The notes under the pieces: model-generated | The model's input: only the letters and a program-made list of their open reading frames with translations | What the model was told of the DNA's origin: nothing | The model's database searches: none | Origin: Brevibacillus laterosporus DSM 25 | GTDB taxonomy: Bacteria; Bacillota; Bacilli; Brevibacillales; Brevibacillaceae | Direction: 5' to 3' | Assembly (NCBI RefSeq): GCF_002706795.1 | Contig: NZ_CP017705.1 | Coordinates: forward strand, 4,997,501 to 5,061,500 | Length of the DNA: 64,000 nucleotides | Position numbers and translations under genes: made by a program | In this document: positions 38,450-47,722 of the stretch, one piece after another | How the letters are laid out: the number at the start of each line of letters is the position of its first letter | Position numbering within the stretch: position 1 is the first letter of the stretch

Positions 38450-38844
38450 AAGTGTATGGGAGGATTTCATCTAACAGATTCCTTCTTCAAAAAGGAAAGT
38501 AGTTGGCCTTTATTCAAATCATCGTTATTTGACGTTATAAAACAACTTTTCGCTTGTTGCTGTGAAATTGTTTGTTAGCTTGTTTTTATCAATGTGTCTT
38601 GAATCTAGTTATTTACCTCGTCAGTATAAATACAGGTGGAGGTAAAATAAGGAAGATGGATACTTCATTTCTTCCTTACATGACTCCTTGCATAGAATCT
38701 GTTGAACCCAATCCTCCCACACAAATCCTGGTGCAAATGGTATCAATCCATATGAATGTACCTATGCACAATCTCTGACCGATTTGGTTACAAAAAGGTT
38801 GCAGGGATAACTGCTTACCTTTGAACTACTTGTGCGACAGTGTA
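38450..38844. other. Intergenic stretch without a supported gene
   Basis: A 68-codon plus-strand frame here has no ribosome site or recognisable protein. I see no strong hairpin or repeat. Confidence 0.5.
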
Positions 38845-39870
38845 TTAAAATTTCCCTGGATAAAATCCTTTTGCAAGTATTTCTACCGCTCGCACATTTC
38901 GAACACCTTCAAATACATCAGAGAGTGGCAAGCTAACAAATCGCTTATTCTTGATAGCAGGTATATCGGAAAGTGCTTTATTTTCTAATAAGTATTTAAT
39001 CTTTTCCTCTGCACTAGGTTTATCATAATCATTGATTACAATAACATCAGGAGCACGTTTAATTGCTTCCTCCCAGCTCACTTCACTCCATGACTTTTCC
39101 AAATCACCAAATACGTTTTGTCCACCGGCCATCTCTATTAGACGAGTTTCTAATGAATTTCCTGTTGTATATAGACCTGAATTAACACTGTCAAAGACCA
39201 AAACCTTGACTGGTTTGTCTATGGTTCCTATCTTTTGCTGAATAGATTGGATGTCTGTTTTCATTTTAGCAACAATATCCTTAGCACGATCTTCCACCTG
39301 TAGAATCTTACCCAGCTGTATCATATCCTCATAGACTTCATCGACCGTCGGATGCTTAGATACCGTTCCTGTAATGGTATAAGCTGGGATACCAATTTTT
39401 TGTAGCTCCTCAACACTGCCAATCCCTTTAGCTGTAAAGGCAGAGCTTCTACCGATTACGAAGTCAGGCTCTACACTTAAAAAGACTTCTAGTGAAGGGT
39501 ACTGCTTAGACAAAAGTTTGATTTGATCATATTTTGCCTTATATTCGGGCAGGACTTCATCGTCAGGATAAGCGGTACCAACCATTACCTCTTCAACACC
39601 TAATGCTAGAAGCATTTCAGTAACGTGCTGATTCATGCTCACTACTCGCTTAGGAGCTTGTTCAAATGTTAAGGTATGTTCTCCATTTTTAATTTGAATC
39701 TTCTCAGCAGCTGGTTGAGAGTTAGTGGAAGCTACTTGGGGAGTGGCCCCATTTCCACAGCCGCTGACTACTAACGTAAGCCCTGCAAACATCGTAATCA
39801 TCATCTTTTGACCTCTATGCAAAAGGCCCTGTTTCTTCATACTGGAACTTTGCCTATTTACGTTGTTCAT
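38845..39870 (-). CDS. btuF: Cobalamin-type ABC transporter substrate-binding lipoprotein
   Basis: 341 residues. Signal peptide with lipobox LVVSGCGN (Cys near 38), then the class III binding-protein fold: PKRVVSMNQHVTEMLLALGVEE, SVEPDFVIGRSS and the C-terminal DVFEGVRNVRAVEILAKGF. The last gene of a three-gene operon behind a cobalamin riboswitch, which identifies the ligand as a corrinoid (inferred from the riboswitch, since family members also bind ferric siderophores). GGTAGG precedes ATG 39870. Confidence 0.88.
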   Translation of the reverse strand: MNNVNRQSSSMKKQGLLHRGQKMMITMFAGLTLVVSGCGNGATPQVASTNSQPAAEKIQIKNGEHTLTFEQAPKRVVSMNQHVTEMLLALGVEEVMVGTAYPDDEVLPEYKAKYDQIKLLSKQYPSLEVFLSVEPDFVIGRSSAFTAKGIGSVEELQKIGIPAYTITGTVSKHPTVDEVYEDMIQLGKILQVEDRAKDIVAKMKTDIQSIQQKIGTIDKPVKVLVFDSVNSGLYTTGNSLETRLIEMAGGQNVFGDLEKSWSEVSWEEAIKRAPDVIVINDYDKPSAEEKIKYLLENKALSDIPAIKNKRFVSLPLSDVFEGVRNVRAVEILAKGFYPGKF

Positions 39871-39895
39871 CTTGTTTTCCTACCTTTTCATTTAT

Positions 39896-40714
39896 TTAAC
39901 TACTAACATGGTCTGGTATCAAATAATTAATGTTCACTCTGCCTGTAATGGGATGAACGGTTACTTCCGTTTGAATCTTGTACACTCGTTCTAAAATTTC
40001 AGGTCGAAGCACTTCTTGAGGAGTTCCTGAGCAAACGATAACCCCTTTTTCTAGCATATAGAGACGATCACAGAACATAGCAGCCAAATTGAGATCATGT
40101 AAGGCAGCCAGTACACTTTTTTGCTGTTGTTTTAGCAACTGTAGCATCCCCAATTGATGATGAATGTCCAAATGATTAGTTGGTTCATCTAGCAATAAAA
40201 GATCGGTCTCTTGCACAATAGCTCTAGCCAATAAAACACGCTGCTTTTCTCCACCAGATAAACTCAGATAACTCCGGTCACCCATGCTCTGTAAGCCAAC
40301 TTGAGCTAGAGCCTGATCCACTAAGGCTATATCATGCTTATTCTCATTTTCCCACATACTCTTGTGTGGAGAACGTCCCATCAGTACAAGCTCGTATACA
40401 TTAAAATCAAATTGAATTTGTGTTTCTTGTACCACTGCGCTCAGTTCTTTTGCTAATTGCTTCTGCTGGTATCGTCCAAGTTCTTTTTCAAGTAGGAAGA
40501 TACTACCTGTCGTGGGTGAAAGGGTTCGATATACTTGCTTAAGAAGAGTAGATTTACCACTACCATTCGGACCAAGTAAGCCAACGAATTCTCCTTTTTG
40601 TACGTGTAAATCTATCTGTTGCAAAATACATGTCCCTTGGGTCTCATAGCCTACTTGCTTTAACTCTACATGCTTGTCCACGCCCAATTTTACGGTCACA
40701 TCAGCTTCCTCCAA
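39896..40714 (-). CDS. btuD: Cobalamin-type ABC transporter ATP-binding protein
   Basis: 272 residues with all ABC motifs: Walker A GPNGSGKST, the Q-loop region VVQETQIQ, signature LSGGEKQRV, Walker B LLLLDEPTNHLD and the switch His in AALHDLN. FepC/BtuD-type. It overlaps the end of the permease gene by 14 bases, showing translational coupling, and is followed by btuF after 25 bases. Confidence 0.92.
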   Translation of the reverse strand: MEEADVTVKLGVDKHVELKQVGYETQGTCILQQIDLHVQKGEFVGLLGPNGSGKSTLLKQVYRTLSPTTGSIFLLEKELGRYQQKQLAKELSAVVQETQIQFDFNVYELVLMGRSPHKSMWENENKHDIALVDQALAQVGLQSMGDRSYLSLSGGEKQRVLLARAIVQETDLLLLDEPTNHLDIHHQLGMLQLLKQQQKSVLAALHDLNLAAMFCDRLYMLEKGVIVCSGTPQEVLRPEILERVYKIQTEVTVHPITGRVNINYLIPDHVSS

Positions 40715-41798
40715 ACGTGTACGCCCTACGACGTAGTAACCAGATAAAAAATGGACCGCCGCAAAGCGCTGTGACTATTCCGATCGGTAATTCCTCAGGT
40801 GCAATGATCAACCTTGCTAATACATCTGCCCAGACCATAAAAATGGCCCCTCCACAGGCACAAAGAGGAATTAGCCTCCTATGATCAGACCCCACCCACA
40901 ACCGAAAGATATGGGGTAACATTAAACCAACAAAGCCAATGCTACCGCTTACAGCAACCAGTAAACCTGTAACAAGGGAAATCGTAATCAGTAGGATCTT
41001 ACGCATATTTTCTGGATGTAAACCCAACAGCGTAGAGGTTTCTTCCCCCAATATCAACAAATTTAGGTTGCGCGCATTCATCCATAAAAATAGAAAGAAA
41101 GCAATTACCGCAATAGTTGGCAATACAAGTGACTCCCACTTGGCACGAGTGAAGCTCCCCATCATCCAGTACAGCACACTTGAAAGACTTTCAGCTCTCG
41201 GTGCCAGCATAATAAAAAAACTAGTAAGCGCTGACAACATAATAGAAACAGCTATTCCAGCTAACAACAGACGTATTAATTGCACTCTCCCACCTACCAG
41301 CGACAAAAGAAACACCAATACAATCGAAGCTAGAGCGCCTAAAAAAGCCGCTAAAGAAAGCGCATACGAACCAAATACTCCCAGGCTACCAAATAACAAC
41401 ACTGCTGTTGCCCCCACCGATGCCCCCGATGATACGCCTAGGATATAGGGATCAGCTAAAGGATTACGAATCAATGCCTGAATGGCGATCCCAACAATAG
41501 ACAAGCCGGCACCTACAATCGCAGATAATAAAACACGTGGCATTCGAATATCCCAAACAATATGCATTTGAGCGTTAGGTACATCAGTTACTATCCAGTT
41601 TTGGACAAAAGGAACATGTGAACCTATTACCTTCCAAACGGTAACTGGGTCAATTTGCACTGGTCCCAGCATGATTGCCACCGTCATAGATAAAAATAAA
41701 ACCACGCCGCTTCCAATCAATTTCGCTATCCAGTTTTTTGTATAATGTGTACCGATGCTGTTAACTGACGTTGGGGCTGTCGTGGCGGTTTGTTGCAT
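40701..41798 (-). CDS. btuC: Cobalamin-type ABC transporter permease (FecCD/BtuC family)
   Basis: 365 residues, about ten membrane segments. Signatures DIRMPRVLLSAIVGAGLSI, NPLADPYILGVSSGASVGA and GLMLPHIFRLWVGSDHRRLIP (coupling loop) are those of BtuC/FecCD. ATG 41798 was chosen because GGGGGGAG lies 4 bases upstream. First gene of the operon; the riboswitch terminator sits 145 bases before the start. Confidence 0.92.
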   Translation of the reverse strand: MQQTATTAPTSVNSIGTHYTKNWIAKLIGSGVVLFLSMTVAIMLGPVQIDPVTVWKVIGSHVPFVQNWIVTDVPNAQMHIVWDIRMPRVLLSAIVGAGLSIVGIAIQALIRNPLADPYILGVSSGASVGATAVLLFGSLGVFGSYALSLAAFLGALASIVLVFLLSLVGGRVQLIRLLLAGIAVSIMLSALTSFFIMLAPRAESLSSVLYWMMGSFTRAKWESLVLPTIAVIAFFLFLWMNARNLNLLILGEETSTLLGLHPENMRKILLITISLVTGLLVAVSGSIGFVGLMLPHIFRLWVGSDHRRLIPLCACGGAIFMVWADVLARLIIAPEELPIGIVTALCGGPFFIWLLRRRAYTFGGS

Positions 41799-41941
41799 GC
41801 TTCTCCCCCCTGTGTAATGCAAAGTAAACAAAAGCATAATTTGAAATAAGAAGCTTGGTGATCACCCAAGCTTCAGGTGCAGGTAGCACCGAGTTGGACC
41901 TGTACGTCCCATTACCATTTTATTATTCTGAGATTTGAAAC

Positions 41942-41980
41942 AAAAAAGCATCCGCTCCAAAAGGAGACAGATGCTTGGGT
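41942..41980 (-). terminator. Riboswitch-controlled terminator before btuC
   Basis: On the minus strand AAGCATC...CTCC, loop TTTT, GGAG...GATGCTT and then TTTTTTG. It lies between the cobalamin aptamer and btuC, the usual expression platform. A second hairpin (AAGCTTGG/CCAAGCTT, 41853-41874) lies closer to the gene. Confidence 0.8.
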
Positions 41981-42049
41981 TTTTGGACAAACCAATTCCT
42001 TATAGGCGTATGTATAATGTCACCACACGACCTGCCCAAACACCTGCCC

Positions 42050-42240
42050 ATCCTCGTGGGAGTGTTACATCTTACGGCAGGTCTCCTGGCTCATGGATCG
42101 TCGCAATCATCCTTCCTTCCCATTCTCTGTAAAAGTGAACAGTGGTGTATCGGATGTAGCTCCCCATATACAGTGGCGGGACCGCATCGGGTTTTCACCG
42201 AACTTCCCTTTTAAGTCTGATCCTTAAATCAAACACCGTA
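42050..42240 (-). ncRNA. Cobalamin riboswitch
   Basis: Read on the minus strand, conserved elements occur in the right order: GGTGAAAACCCGATGC, GCGGTCCCGCCACTG and the B12 box GAGCCAGGAGACCTGCC (42077-42093). This is a full cobalamin aptamer. It controls btuC-btuD-btuF through the terminator at 41942-41980. The ends are approximate. Confidence 0.95.
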
Positions 42241-42670
42241 ACATGGATATAAAATATGTTGTAATTGTTTGTGAGTGTAACACGATTTGGTGGAACATGG
42301 CAAGGTAATGGTGAATTTGTGATATGTTTGTAAGAACTTTGTAAAATATTTACGTAATGTTTGTAGTTTGGTAGTATTCAGATCATTATTTGTTTACATA
42401 AAGTTTATTATGTTATTAATTTATTATCGTAATTCCTAGATTTCTCATATTTGTAACACTTATTTTTTTATCTCTAAATTATATGTATAGAAAGCAAAAA
42501 AGCCATCCAATTAAGGATAGCTTACCTTTCAAGCAAGTTGCAACCGATTTTATACTCGGCCTCTGTTGAAATACTGTATTGTAGCGAGTGCTAACCAATT
42601 AATCAAAATTACTTGCACTCTTTCAAAGCTCCTAATATTTGTATTCAAAGCGTCCGTATCGTAACCCTTT
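42241..42670. other. Intergenic region between the riboswitch and the DUF421 gene
   Basis: Very AT-rich. It holds one minus-strand terminator (42495-42525: AGCTATCC, loop, GGATGGCT, TTTTTG), about 145 bases after the DUF421 stop, and the promoter of the btu transcript. No gene is seen. Confidence 0.55.
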
Positions 42671-43531
42671 TTAGCTTTGTAAAAAAGGTTTTACCCCTTC
42701 TATCATTTGTTTTAAGCGTAGAGCACCCTGCTCATATTCCTTTTTAGCCACGTTATTTTTCGTTTCAAGAGAAAAAGTCTCCAAATCGGCCTGACATTTT
42801 TTTAGCGTGGACAATGTCAATGGTTTCTCTTGTGGCACCGGTACCGTAATTTGATCATCATATAAATCTACATTCAATTGCCCGTAACTATCTACTTGTC
42901 CGATATAAACGTTATCTAAGACGATGCCCATCTTATCTAAAGTTGTTTCAAGCCATCTTTTTGATAAACCTGTGGTTGCCAAAGGCTCTAGCATAATATT
43001 TCCATCCAAAATGACCGTCTGAGGTTCTCTACTTGGAGCACCTTGGATATTCAGATCTTTGGAAGTAAGTGGTTGATTTTCTTTTTTTAGCAGAACACTA
43101 ATCTGACCATTTTGTTCTAATAGCGCATACTCAACATCAGCTATCGAGAATACATTTTTTAGGCGTAATTGTTCTAACAATTCCTCACCTGTATAATTCT
43201 CCTTCTTGAGATTGTCCTCCATAATCTTACCATCTTGGATCAACACACGAGCATTTCCTTCAACCATATCGCTCACTGTCTTACTTTTGACCGATAGATA
43301 ACTGAAAAGAAACGGTACAAGGGCCCAAATGATCATACTAACAAATCCATTCATAAACCTATCATCAACGTCAGCAGAAATGAATCCCGCAATAGAACCA
43401 ATTGTGACACCCACAATATATTCAAAAAAAGTGGCTTGGGCAATTTGACGTTTTCCCATTAATCGCGTCAAGAACAATAATGTAAAAAGCGTAACAATTG
43501 ATCTAAAAACAATCTCCCAGAATTCAGGCAT
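42671..43531 (-). CDS. DUF421 (YetF-like) membrane protein with C-terminal DUF1657-like domain
   Basis: 286 residues from ATG 43531 (GGGAGGG upstream). Three membrane segments (about 8-80, with TRLMGKRQIAQATFFEYIVG) precede the cytoplasmic YetF domains (DGKIMEDNLKKENYTGEEL; VILDGNIM). The last 45 residues (LKKCQADLETFSLETKNNVAKKEY) resemble the separate DUF1657 protein encoded at 45553-45759. This fusion is known next to spoVA genes, notably in the spoVA2mob-type operon. It is divergent to spoVAC here. Confidence 0.9.
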   Translation of the reverse strand: MPEFWEIVFRSIVTLFTLLFLTRLMGKRQIAQATFFEYIVGVTIGSIAGFISADVDDRFMNGFVSMIIWALVPFLFSYLSVKSKTVSDMVEGNARVLIQDGKIMEDNLKKENYTGEELLEQLRLKNVFSIADVEYALLEQNGQISVLLKKENQPLTSKDLNIQGAPSREPQTVILDGNIMLEPLATTGLSKRWLETTLDKMGIVLDNVYIGQVDSYGQLNVDLYDDQITVPVPQEKPLTLSTLKKCQADLETFSLETKNNVAKKEYEQGALRLKQMIEGVKPFLQS

Positions 43532-43673
43532 AAATACCCTCCCTAGAACTTCTAATACCTTCTGTCTCATTTAGGTTGTGTTACTTTGTGATTTTTTATA
43601 TATGAAAGTAAGGTATAAAAACTGGCTTTGTATTCCAAATTAACTTTGACTACATTTAATGAAGGAGTTAAAA

Positions 43674-44159
43674 ATGGCTACAAAAAACAAAAAATTAACG
43701 GCAACCCAAATCGAATACCAAGCATTTGCAAAAGCGTTAGAACCGCCCCGACCTGTGCTTAAAAATACGATTCGAGCTTTTTGGGTTGGTGGTTTGATTT
43801 GTTTATTAGGACAAGTTATTCAAACCTTTTTCATTCACTTTTTTCACTTTGATGAAAAAAGCGCTGGAAATCCGACCTCTGCTGTTCTAATCGTTATTTC
43901 TGTTCTTCTGACTGGTTTTGGCGTTTATGACAAGATAGCACAATTTGGAGGGGCTGGAACTGCTGTTCCTGTTACTGGCTTTGCCAATTCGATTGCTTCA
44001 GCAGCTATTGAACACAAAAGTGAAGGGTATGTACTTGGGGTAGGCGGTAACATGTTTAAATTAGCAGGATCTGTTATCGTTTTTGGTGTAGTTGCCGCGT
44101 TTTTTATCGCATTACTTAAATGGTTTTTCACTTATGCGGTAGGTATGGGAGGATCTTGA
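43674..44159 (+). CDS. spoVAC: Stage V sporulation protein AC
   Basis: 161 residues with four membrane segments; GLICLLGQVIQTFF and the conserved GGAGTAVPVTGFANSIASAAIEHKSEGYVLGVGGNMFKLAGSVIVFG-type block (read in pieces) identify SpoVAC. In spores it is a mechanosensitive channel subunit for dipicolinic acid. ATG 43674 follows GAAGGAG. First of four tightly packed genes; spoVAD starts one base after its stop. Confidence 0.94.
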   Translation: MATKNKKLTATQIEYQAFAKALEPPRPVLKNTIRAFWVGGLICLLGQVIQTFFIHFFHFDEKSAGNPTSAVLIVISVLLTGFGVYDKIAQFGGAGTAVPVTGFANSIASAAIEHKSEGYVLGVGGNMFKLAGSVIVFGVVAAFFIALLKWFFTYAVGMGGS

Positions 44160-44160
44160 G

Positions 44161-45174
44161 ATGTTAAAGGGACATCAATCTTGGATTTTTCCATCCAAAC
44201 CAACGATTTTATCCACTGCTACAATTGGTGGACCTTTTGAAGCCCAAGGAAAAATTGCAAATGATTTTGATATTCTTCACAGTGACACCTGGCTGGAACA
44301 AGACAGCTTTGAAAAGGCAGAAAAAATCATGCTAGAAGAGGCATTTGACCTCGCAGTAAAACGAGCAAGTTTACAAAAAGGAGATATCAATTATCTGATT
44401 ACAGGAGATTTGATGAACCAAATTATCTCCTCAAGCTTTTCAGCTCGTACCATTGGGGTGCCCTATCTAGGGGTATTTGGTGCTTGTTCAACCTCCATGG
44501 AGGGGTTAGCATTAGCAGCTCAATTGATAGATAGCCAATCAGCTAATTATGTTCTTACCGGAACCTGCAGTCATAATTCGACTGCTGAAAAACAGTATCG
44601 CTATCCCACAGAATATGGTTCACAAAAGCCTCCCTCTGCACAGTGGACGGTAACTGGCGCTGCAGCTGCTATTGTTGCACCTAAAGGGGCAGGGCCAAAA
44701 GTTGTCTCTGCTACGATTGGGAAGGTCGTTGATATGGGTCTGACTGATCCTTTTAATATGGGGGCAGCTATGGCTCCCGCTGCAGTAGATACTATACAAG
44801 CCCATTTTCGAGATATGCAAATTGGACCTGATTATTATGATTTGATTGTTACGGGTGATCTTGGAAAAGTTGGCCATTCGATCGCTGGAAAATTGTTAAA
44901 GAAACATGGGTTCTCCATTCGTGAACAAGCTTTTACAGATTGTGGATTATTAATTTATAACGACAATCAAGAGGTGTTCTCAGGAGGTAGCGGCTGTGCA
45001 TGCTGTGCTACTGTTACGTATGGTCATTTGCTTAATCGGTTAACTAATCGGGAATGGAATCGAATTTTAGTAGTGGCAACAGGCGCTTTACTTTCACCAC
45101 TCAGTTTTCAACAAAATGAAACGATTCCTTGTATAGCACACGCTGTAGCTATTGAGAGGGGGGGAAATGAGTGA
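44161..45174 (+). CDS. spoVAD: Stage V sporulation protein AD
   Basis: 337 residues with a thiolase-like fold: [43 protein letters not shown] and [18 protein letters not shown]. SpoVAD binds dipicolinic acid and helps load it into the forespore. It overlaps the downstream spoVAE gene by four bases (GTGA). Confidence 0.95.
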   Translation: MLKGHQSWIFPSKPTILSTATIGGPFEAQGKIANDFDILHSDTWLEQDSFEKAEKIMLEEAFDLAVKRASLQKGDINYLITGDLMNQIISSSFSARTIGVPYLGVFGACSTSMEGLALAAQLIDSQSANYVLTGTCSHNSTAEKQYRYPTEYGSQKPPSAQWTVTGAAAAIVAPKGAGPKVVSATIGKVVDMGLTDPFNMGAAMAPAAVDTIQAHFRDMQIGPDYYDLIVTGDLGKVGHSIAGKLLKKHGFSIREQAFTDCGLLIYNDNQEVFSGGSGCACCATVTYGHLLNRLTNREWNRILVVATGALLSPLSFQQNETIPCIAHAVAIERGGNE

Positions 45175-45524
45175 GCATTTTTATTTGGGCATTTATCGTA
45201 GGAGGCATCATCTGCGTCATCGGGCAGTTATTAATGGATGTTGCCAAACTAACACCTGCTCATACAATGTCGACCCTAGTGGTAGTTGGAGCCATTATGG
45301 ATGGACTCGGCTGGTATGAACCGTTAATTAAATGGGCTGGAGCTGGTGCTACCGTTCCCATTACGAGTTTCGGGAATGCCCTAGTCCATGGAGCTATGGC
45401 AGAAATGCAACGCGATGGAATCATCGGGATCATTACAGGCATTTTTGAAGTGACCAGTGCAGGTATTTCTGCTGCTATTATTTTTGGTTTTTTAGGGGCA
45501 CTTGTATTTAAACCAAAGAGTTAG
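45171..45524 (+). CDS. spoVAE: Stage V sporulation protein AE (AEb type)
   Basis: 117 residues with four membrane segments; the block [20 protein letters not shown] is shared with SpoVAC and marks SpoVAEb. GTG start at 45171 within the spoVAD stop; GAGGGGGGG is the ribosome site. Part of the dipicolinic acid channel. Confidence 0.93.
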   Translation: MSIFIWAFIVGGIICVIGQLLMDVAKLTPAHTMSTLVVVGAIMDGLGWYEPLIKWAGAGATVPITSFGNALVHGAMAEMQRDGIIGIITGIFEVTSAGISAAIIFGFLGALVFKPKS

Positions 45525-45552
45525 AGACATACTAAATCCGGAGGTGATAAGG

Positions 45553-45759
45553 ATGACAGTAGCTTCATCAGTAAAACAAACATTAGCTAGTTTAAAAAGT
45601 GCACAGGCTAATTTAGAAACCTTTGCATTAAGTACACAAAATAAAAAGGCAAAGCAAGCATTTACACAATCAGCTGAGCAAGCACAAACCATTATTGACC
45701 AATTAGAATCTCGTGTTCAACAATTGGAACAAGAAGAACCTCAGTATAAAGGCTTCTAG
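45553..45759 (+). CDS. DUF1657 domain protein
   Basis: 68 residues, all helix, starting MTVASSVKQTLASLKSAQAN and rich in Gln/Glu. It begins at ATG 45553 after GGAGGTGAT; earlier starts lie in the spoVAE gene. DUF1657 genes accompany spoVA operons, in particular the spoVA2mob type that raises spore heat resistance in Bacilli. Its biochemical role is unknown. Its helix resembles the tail of the DUF421 protein at 42671-43531. Confidence 0.88.
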   Translation: MTVASSVKQTLASLKSAQANLETFALSTQNKKAKQAFTQSAEQAQTIIDQLESRVQQLEQEEPQYKGF

Positions 45760-45770
45760 GAATGGCACAT

Positions 45771-45826
45771 AGAAAGAGGTAGGAGGGTTGGTATCTATCA
45801 TACCCTTTTTAACCTCTTTCTTTTTG
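45771..45826 (+). terminator. Terminator of the spoVA operon
   Basis: Outer arms AGAAAGAGGT and AACCTCTTTC with an inner pairing GGGTTGGTA/TACCC, followed by TTTTTG. Confidence 0.85.
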
Positions 45827-45902
45827 CAAACAAGACATTTCCAAAAATTACATACCTTGCTCATCTCCACGATTTCAATATAAAATTCTCAGGAGCTACA
45901 AG

Positions 45903-46595
45903 TCACACAGGAATCGTAAACTCTATGACAGCGCCACCCTCACCGTGATTATACGCCTTGATTGTCCCTTCATGTTTTTCCACAATCAATTTACAAATGT
46001 ACAAACCAAGTCCAGCATTTGCCTGTGTATACAGTAGCCTTACGATTAGTTCTCTTAACTCTCTCATGCCCATAGGGTCAAGCCCGTTTGCGGGTTCATC
46101 CAATATGATGATGCGAGGGTTATTTAATAAGGATTGAGCAATTCCTAACCGTTGCTTCATTCCCAGCGAATATGTTTTGACTTTGTCATTACCTCTATCG
46201 CTCTTATCCGTCTTAAGTCCAACAATCTCAGGCACTTGTTCAACTTTATGTAATTGCTCTTTTCTCGACATATCGGGGTTTAATCTTGCTAAGTTTTGAA
46301 GGTTTTTTCTTCCAGACATATATTCAAAGAAAATAGGCGTTTCTACCATTGCTCCTATTTCCATAAGTGCCCGCTCCCTATTTGTGGTTACATCCACACC
46401 ATTAATAAGAATTTGGCCATCTGTTGGTTTAATCAGTCCAGTCATCATTCGAATCAGAGTTGTCTTACCTGCTCCATTTGGACCGATAAAACCACAGATA
46501 TCTCCAGCTAGCACCTCAAACGAAATATCATCAATGATTTTTCTTCTACCAATCACCTTGTGTACATGATTGACCTCAATTTTATCTCTTTCATC
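45903..46595 (-). pseudogene. ABC ATPase fused in frame to a histidine-kinase tail (deletion chimera)
   Basis: The open frame (217 codons, from GTG 46556) reads as an antibiotic-type ABC ATPase: GPNGAGKTT, the signature LGMKQRLGIAQ and ILDEPANGLD. At about residue 175 (near 46034) it switches to a sensor-kinase end: GLGLYICKLIVEKHEGTI (G2 box) and GGAVIEFTIPV. A deletion must have joined two genes. In addition, family-like residues DKIEVNHVHK lie in frame upstream of the GTG, while the good start (AAGGAG...ATG 46593-46595) is one frame off. So the N-terminus is probably frameshifted too. The ancestor was likely a Bcr/LanF-type transporter next to a two-component system. Confidence 0.8.
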
Positions 46596-46722
46596 GGTAA
46601 GCTCCTTTCTTTTTTCTTAATTGAAACAAATAAAAATCAACTTTTTATCAACTAGAGAAAAATGTATTCATCGCCAGATAACCCCTTTTGTTTTAAATGG
46701 GTTGTGACAAAATATAAAGCAA

Positions 46723-47043
46723 CTACATGTCTATCAGAATCATTTGACAGACTTTGATATTGCCAGACACTTCCTGATATCCATACGAATTAGGACTACC
46801 TGTTGACTGTAAAGCAGGTAATATCCTCTCATTGTTTTTATATAAAACAACACAAATACATAATATGGCTACACATGTGACTCCCCATTTCAAACGATAA
46901 CCTACCCTCTTTATGGCTCTATGCTGTTTAACTTTCTTTGCTATCATTTCTTGAATTTCTTGATTTTTCTGCCCATGTAAAGCATAACGTGGCATATTTT
47001 GTAGTTTATCAAGCAGTTGTTTTTGCTCATGGGAAAGATTCAT
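46723..47043 (-). CDS. Putative anti-sigma-like single-pass membrane protein
   Basis: 106 residues: a helical N-terminus (MNLSHEQKQLLDKLQNMPRY), one membrane segment (about 50-67) and a short outer part that looks truncated (ends KVCQMILIDM). GGGAGG precedes ATG 47043. It overlaps the end of a sigma factor remnant by 17 bases, the usual sigma/anti-sigma order. No family could be assigned with certainty; it may be inactive since its partner is broken. Confidence 0.5.
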   Translation of the reverse strand: MNLSHEQKQLLDKLQNMPRYALHGQKNQEIQEMIAKKVKQHRAIKRVGYRLKWGVTCVAILCICVVLYKNNERILPALQSTGSPNSYGYQEVSGNIKVCQMILIDM

Positions 47044-47259
47044 GTCTAATTCCTCCCTTTGCAGAATGGACTAATTCTTTTTGCAGTTGCTTGATGGCCC
47101 TGTGCATAGTGACATTTACCTTTGTTTGACTCCAGCCTAGAATTTCAGCAGTTTCGGCTCCTGTGTCCAATCCGTGCTCCCTGTGTAGTAGACAAGATAA
47201 TTGTAAATATCATTTTTGTATTGAATAAATAATCGTTCGACCTCATGATTGCATTCCAC
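47027..47259 (-). pseudogene. ECF-type sigma factor remnant with the middle deleted
   Basis: GTG 47259 (GGAGTGAG upstream) opens with VECNHEVERLFIQYKNDIYN and VYYTGSTD, as in region 2 of an ECF sigma factor. It then goes out of frame and stops at 47137-47139. The frame ending at 47027 holds a region-4 end, AETAEILGWSQTKVNVTMHR and AIKQLQKEL. Roughly 90-100 residues between regions 2.1 and 4 are missing. It overlaps the anti-sigma-like gene. Confidence 0.75.
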
Positions 47260-47329
47260 ATTTTCTCACTCCAATTCAAGAAATACACAAATTAGACGGA
47301 CGATCTTTCTGTTTTATTACTACAATAAG

Positions 47330-47362
47330 AAAAAAACCGTATAGATTTTATCCATACGGTTT
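47330..47362 (-). terminator. Terminator of the DUF4870 gene
   Basis: Arms AAACCGTAT and ATACGGTTT with seven T on the minus strand. Confidence 0.85.
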
Positions 47363-47404
47363 CCTAAACGAAACAAACAATATAGCCGAACTCTCGGTGT
47401 AAGA

Positions 47405-47722
47405 TTACATTTCATTTAATACCTTTACACCTTTAACAATATTCCAAATGAAATAGTAAATCATCACAATAGCAGTAATAGCATAAGTAGCTACGATACT
47501 AAATCCGACTGCTGTCTCCGTTCCTTGATTCAACCCAATGGTTCCTGATACTACGAGTCCAATAACTAAGGTTACATAGGGAACAAGATGTGTCCACAAT
47601 GCTTTTTTAGCATGAAATTGAACAGCTTTGTCACCTACGAAATAGACAATAATCGGTAATAAAAATGGTGCGAAAAAGACACTGAAGTAACATAAAGAAG
47701 ATAAAATATGATTTCCTTTCAT
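47405..47722 (-). CDS. DUF4870 family membrane protein
   Basis: 105 residues from ATG 47722 (AGAGGTG upstream). Three membrane segments. LSSLCYFSVFFAPFLLPIIV followed by VQFHAKKALWTHL is the typical DUF4870 pattern. Function unknown. Single gene. Confidence 0.85.
   Translation of the reverse strand: MKGNHILSSLCYFSVFFAPFLLPIIVYFVGDKAVQFHAKKALWTHLVPYVTLVIGLVVSGTIGLNQGTETAVGFSIVATYAITAIVMIYYFIWNIVKGVKVLNEM

Noticed and set aside
38572-38778. 68-codon plus-strand frame between deacetylase and btuF
   Set aside because: No ribosome site and composition unlike coding sequence here.
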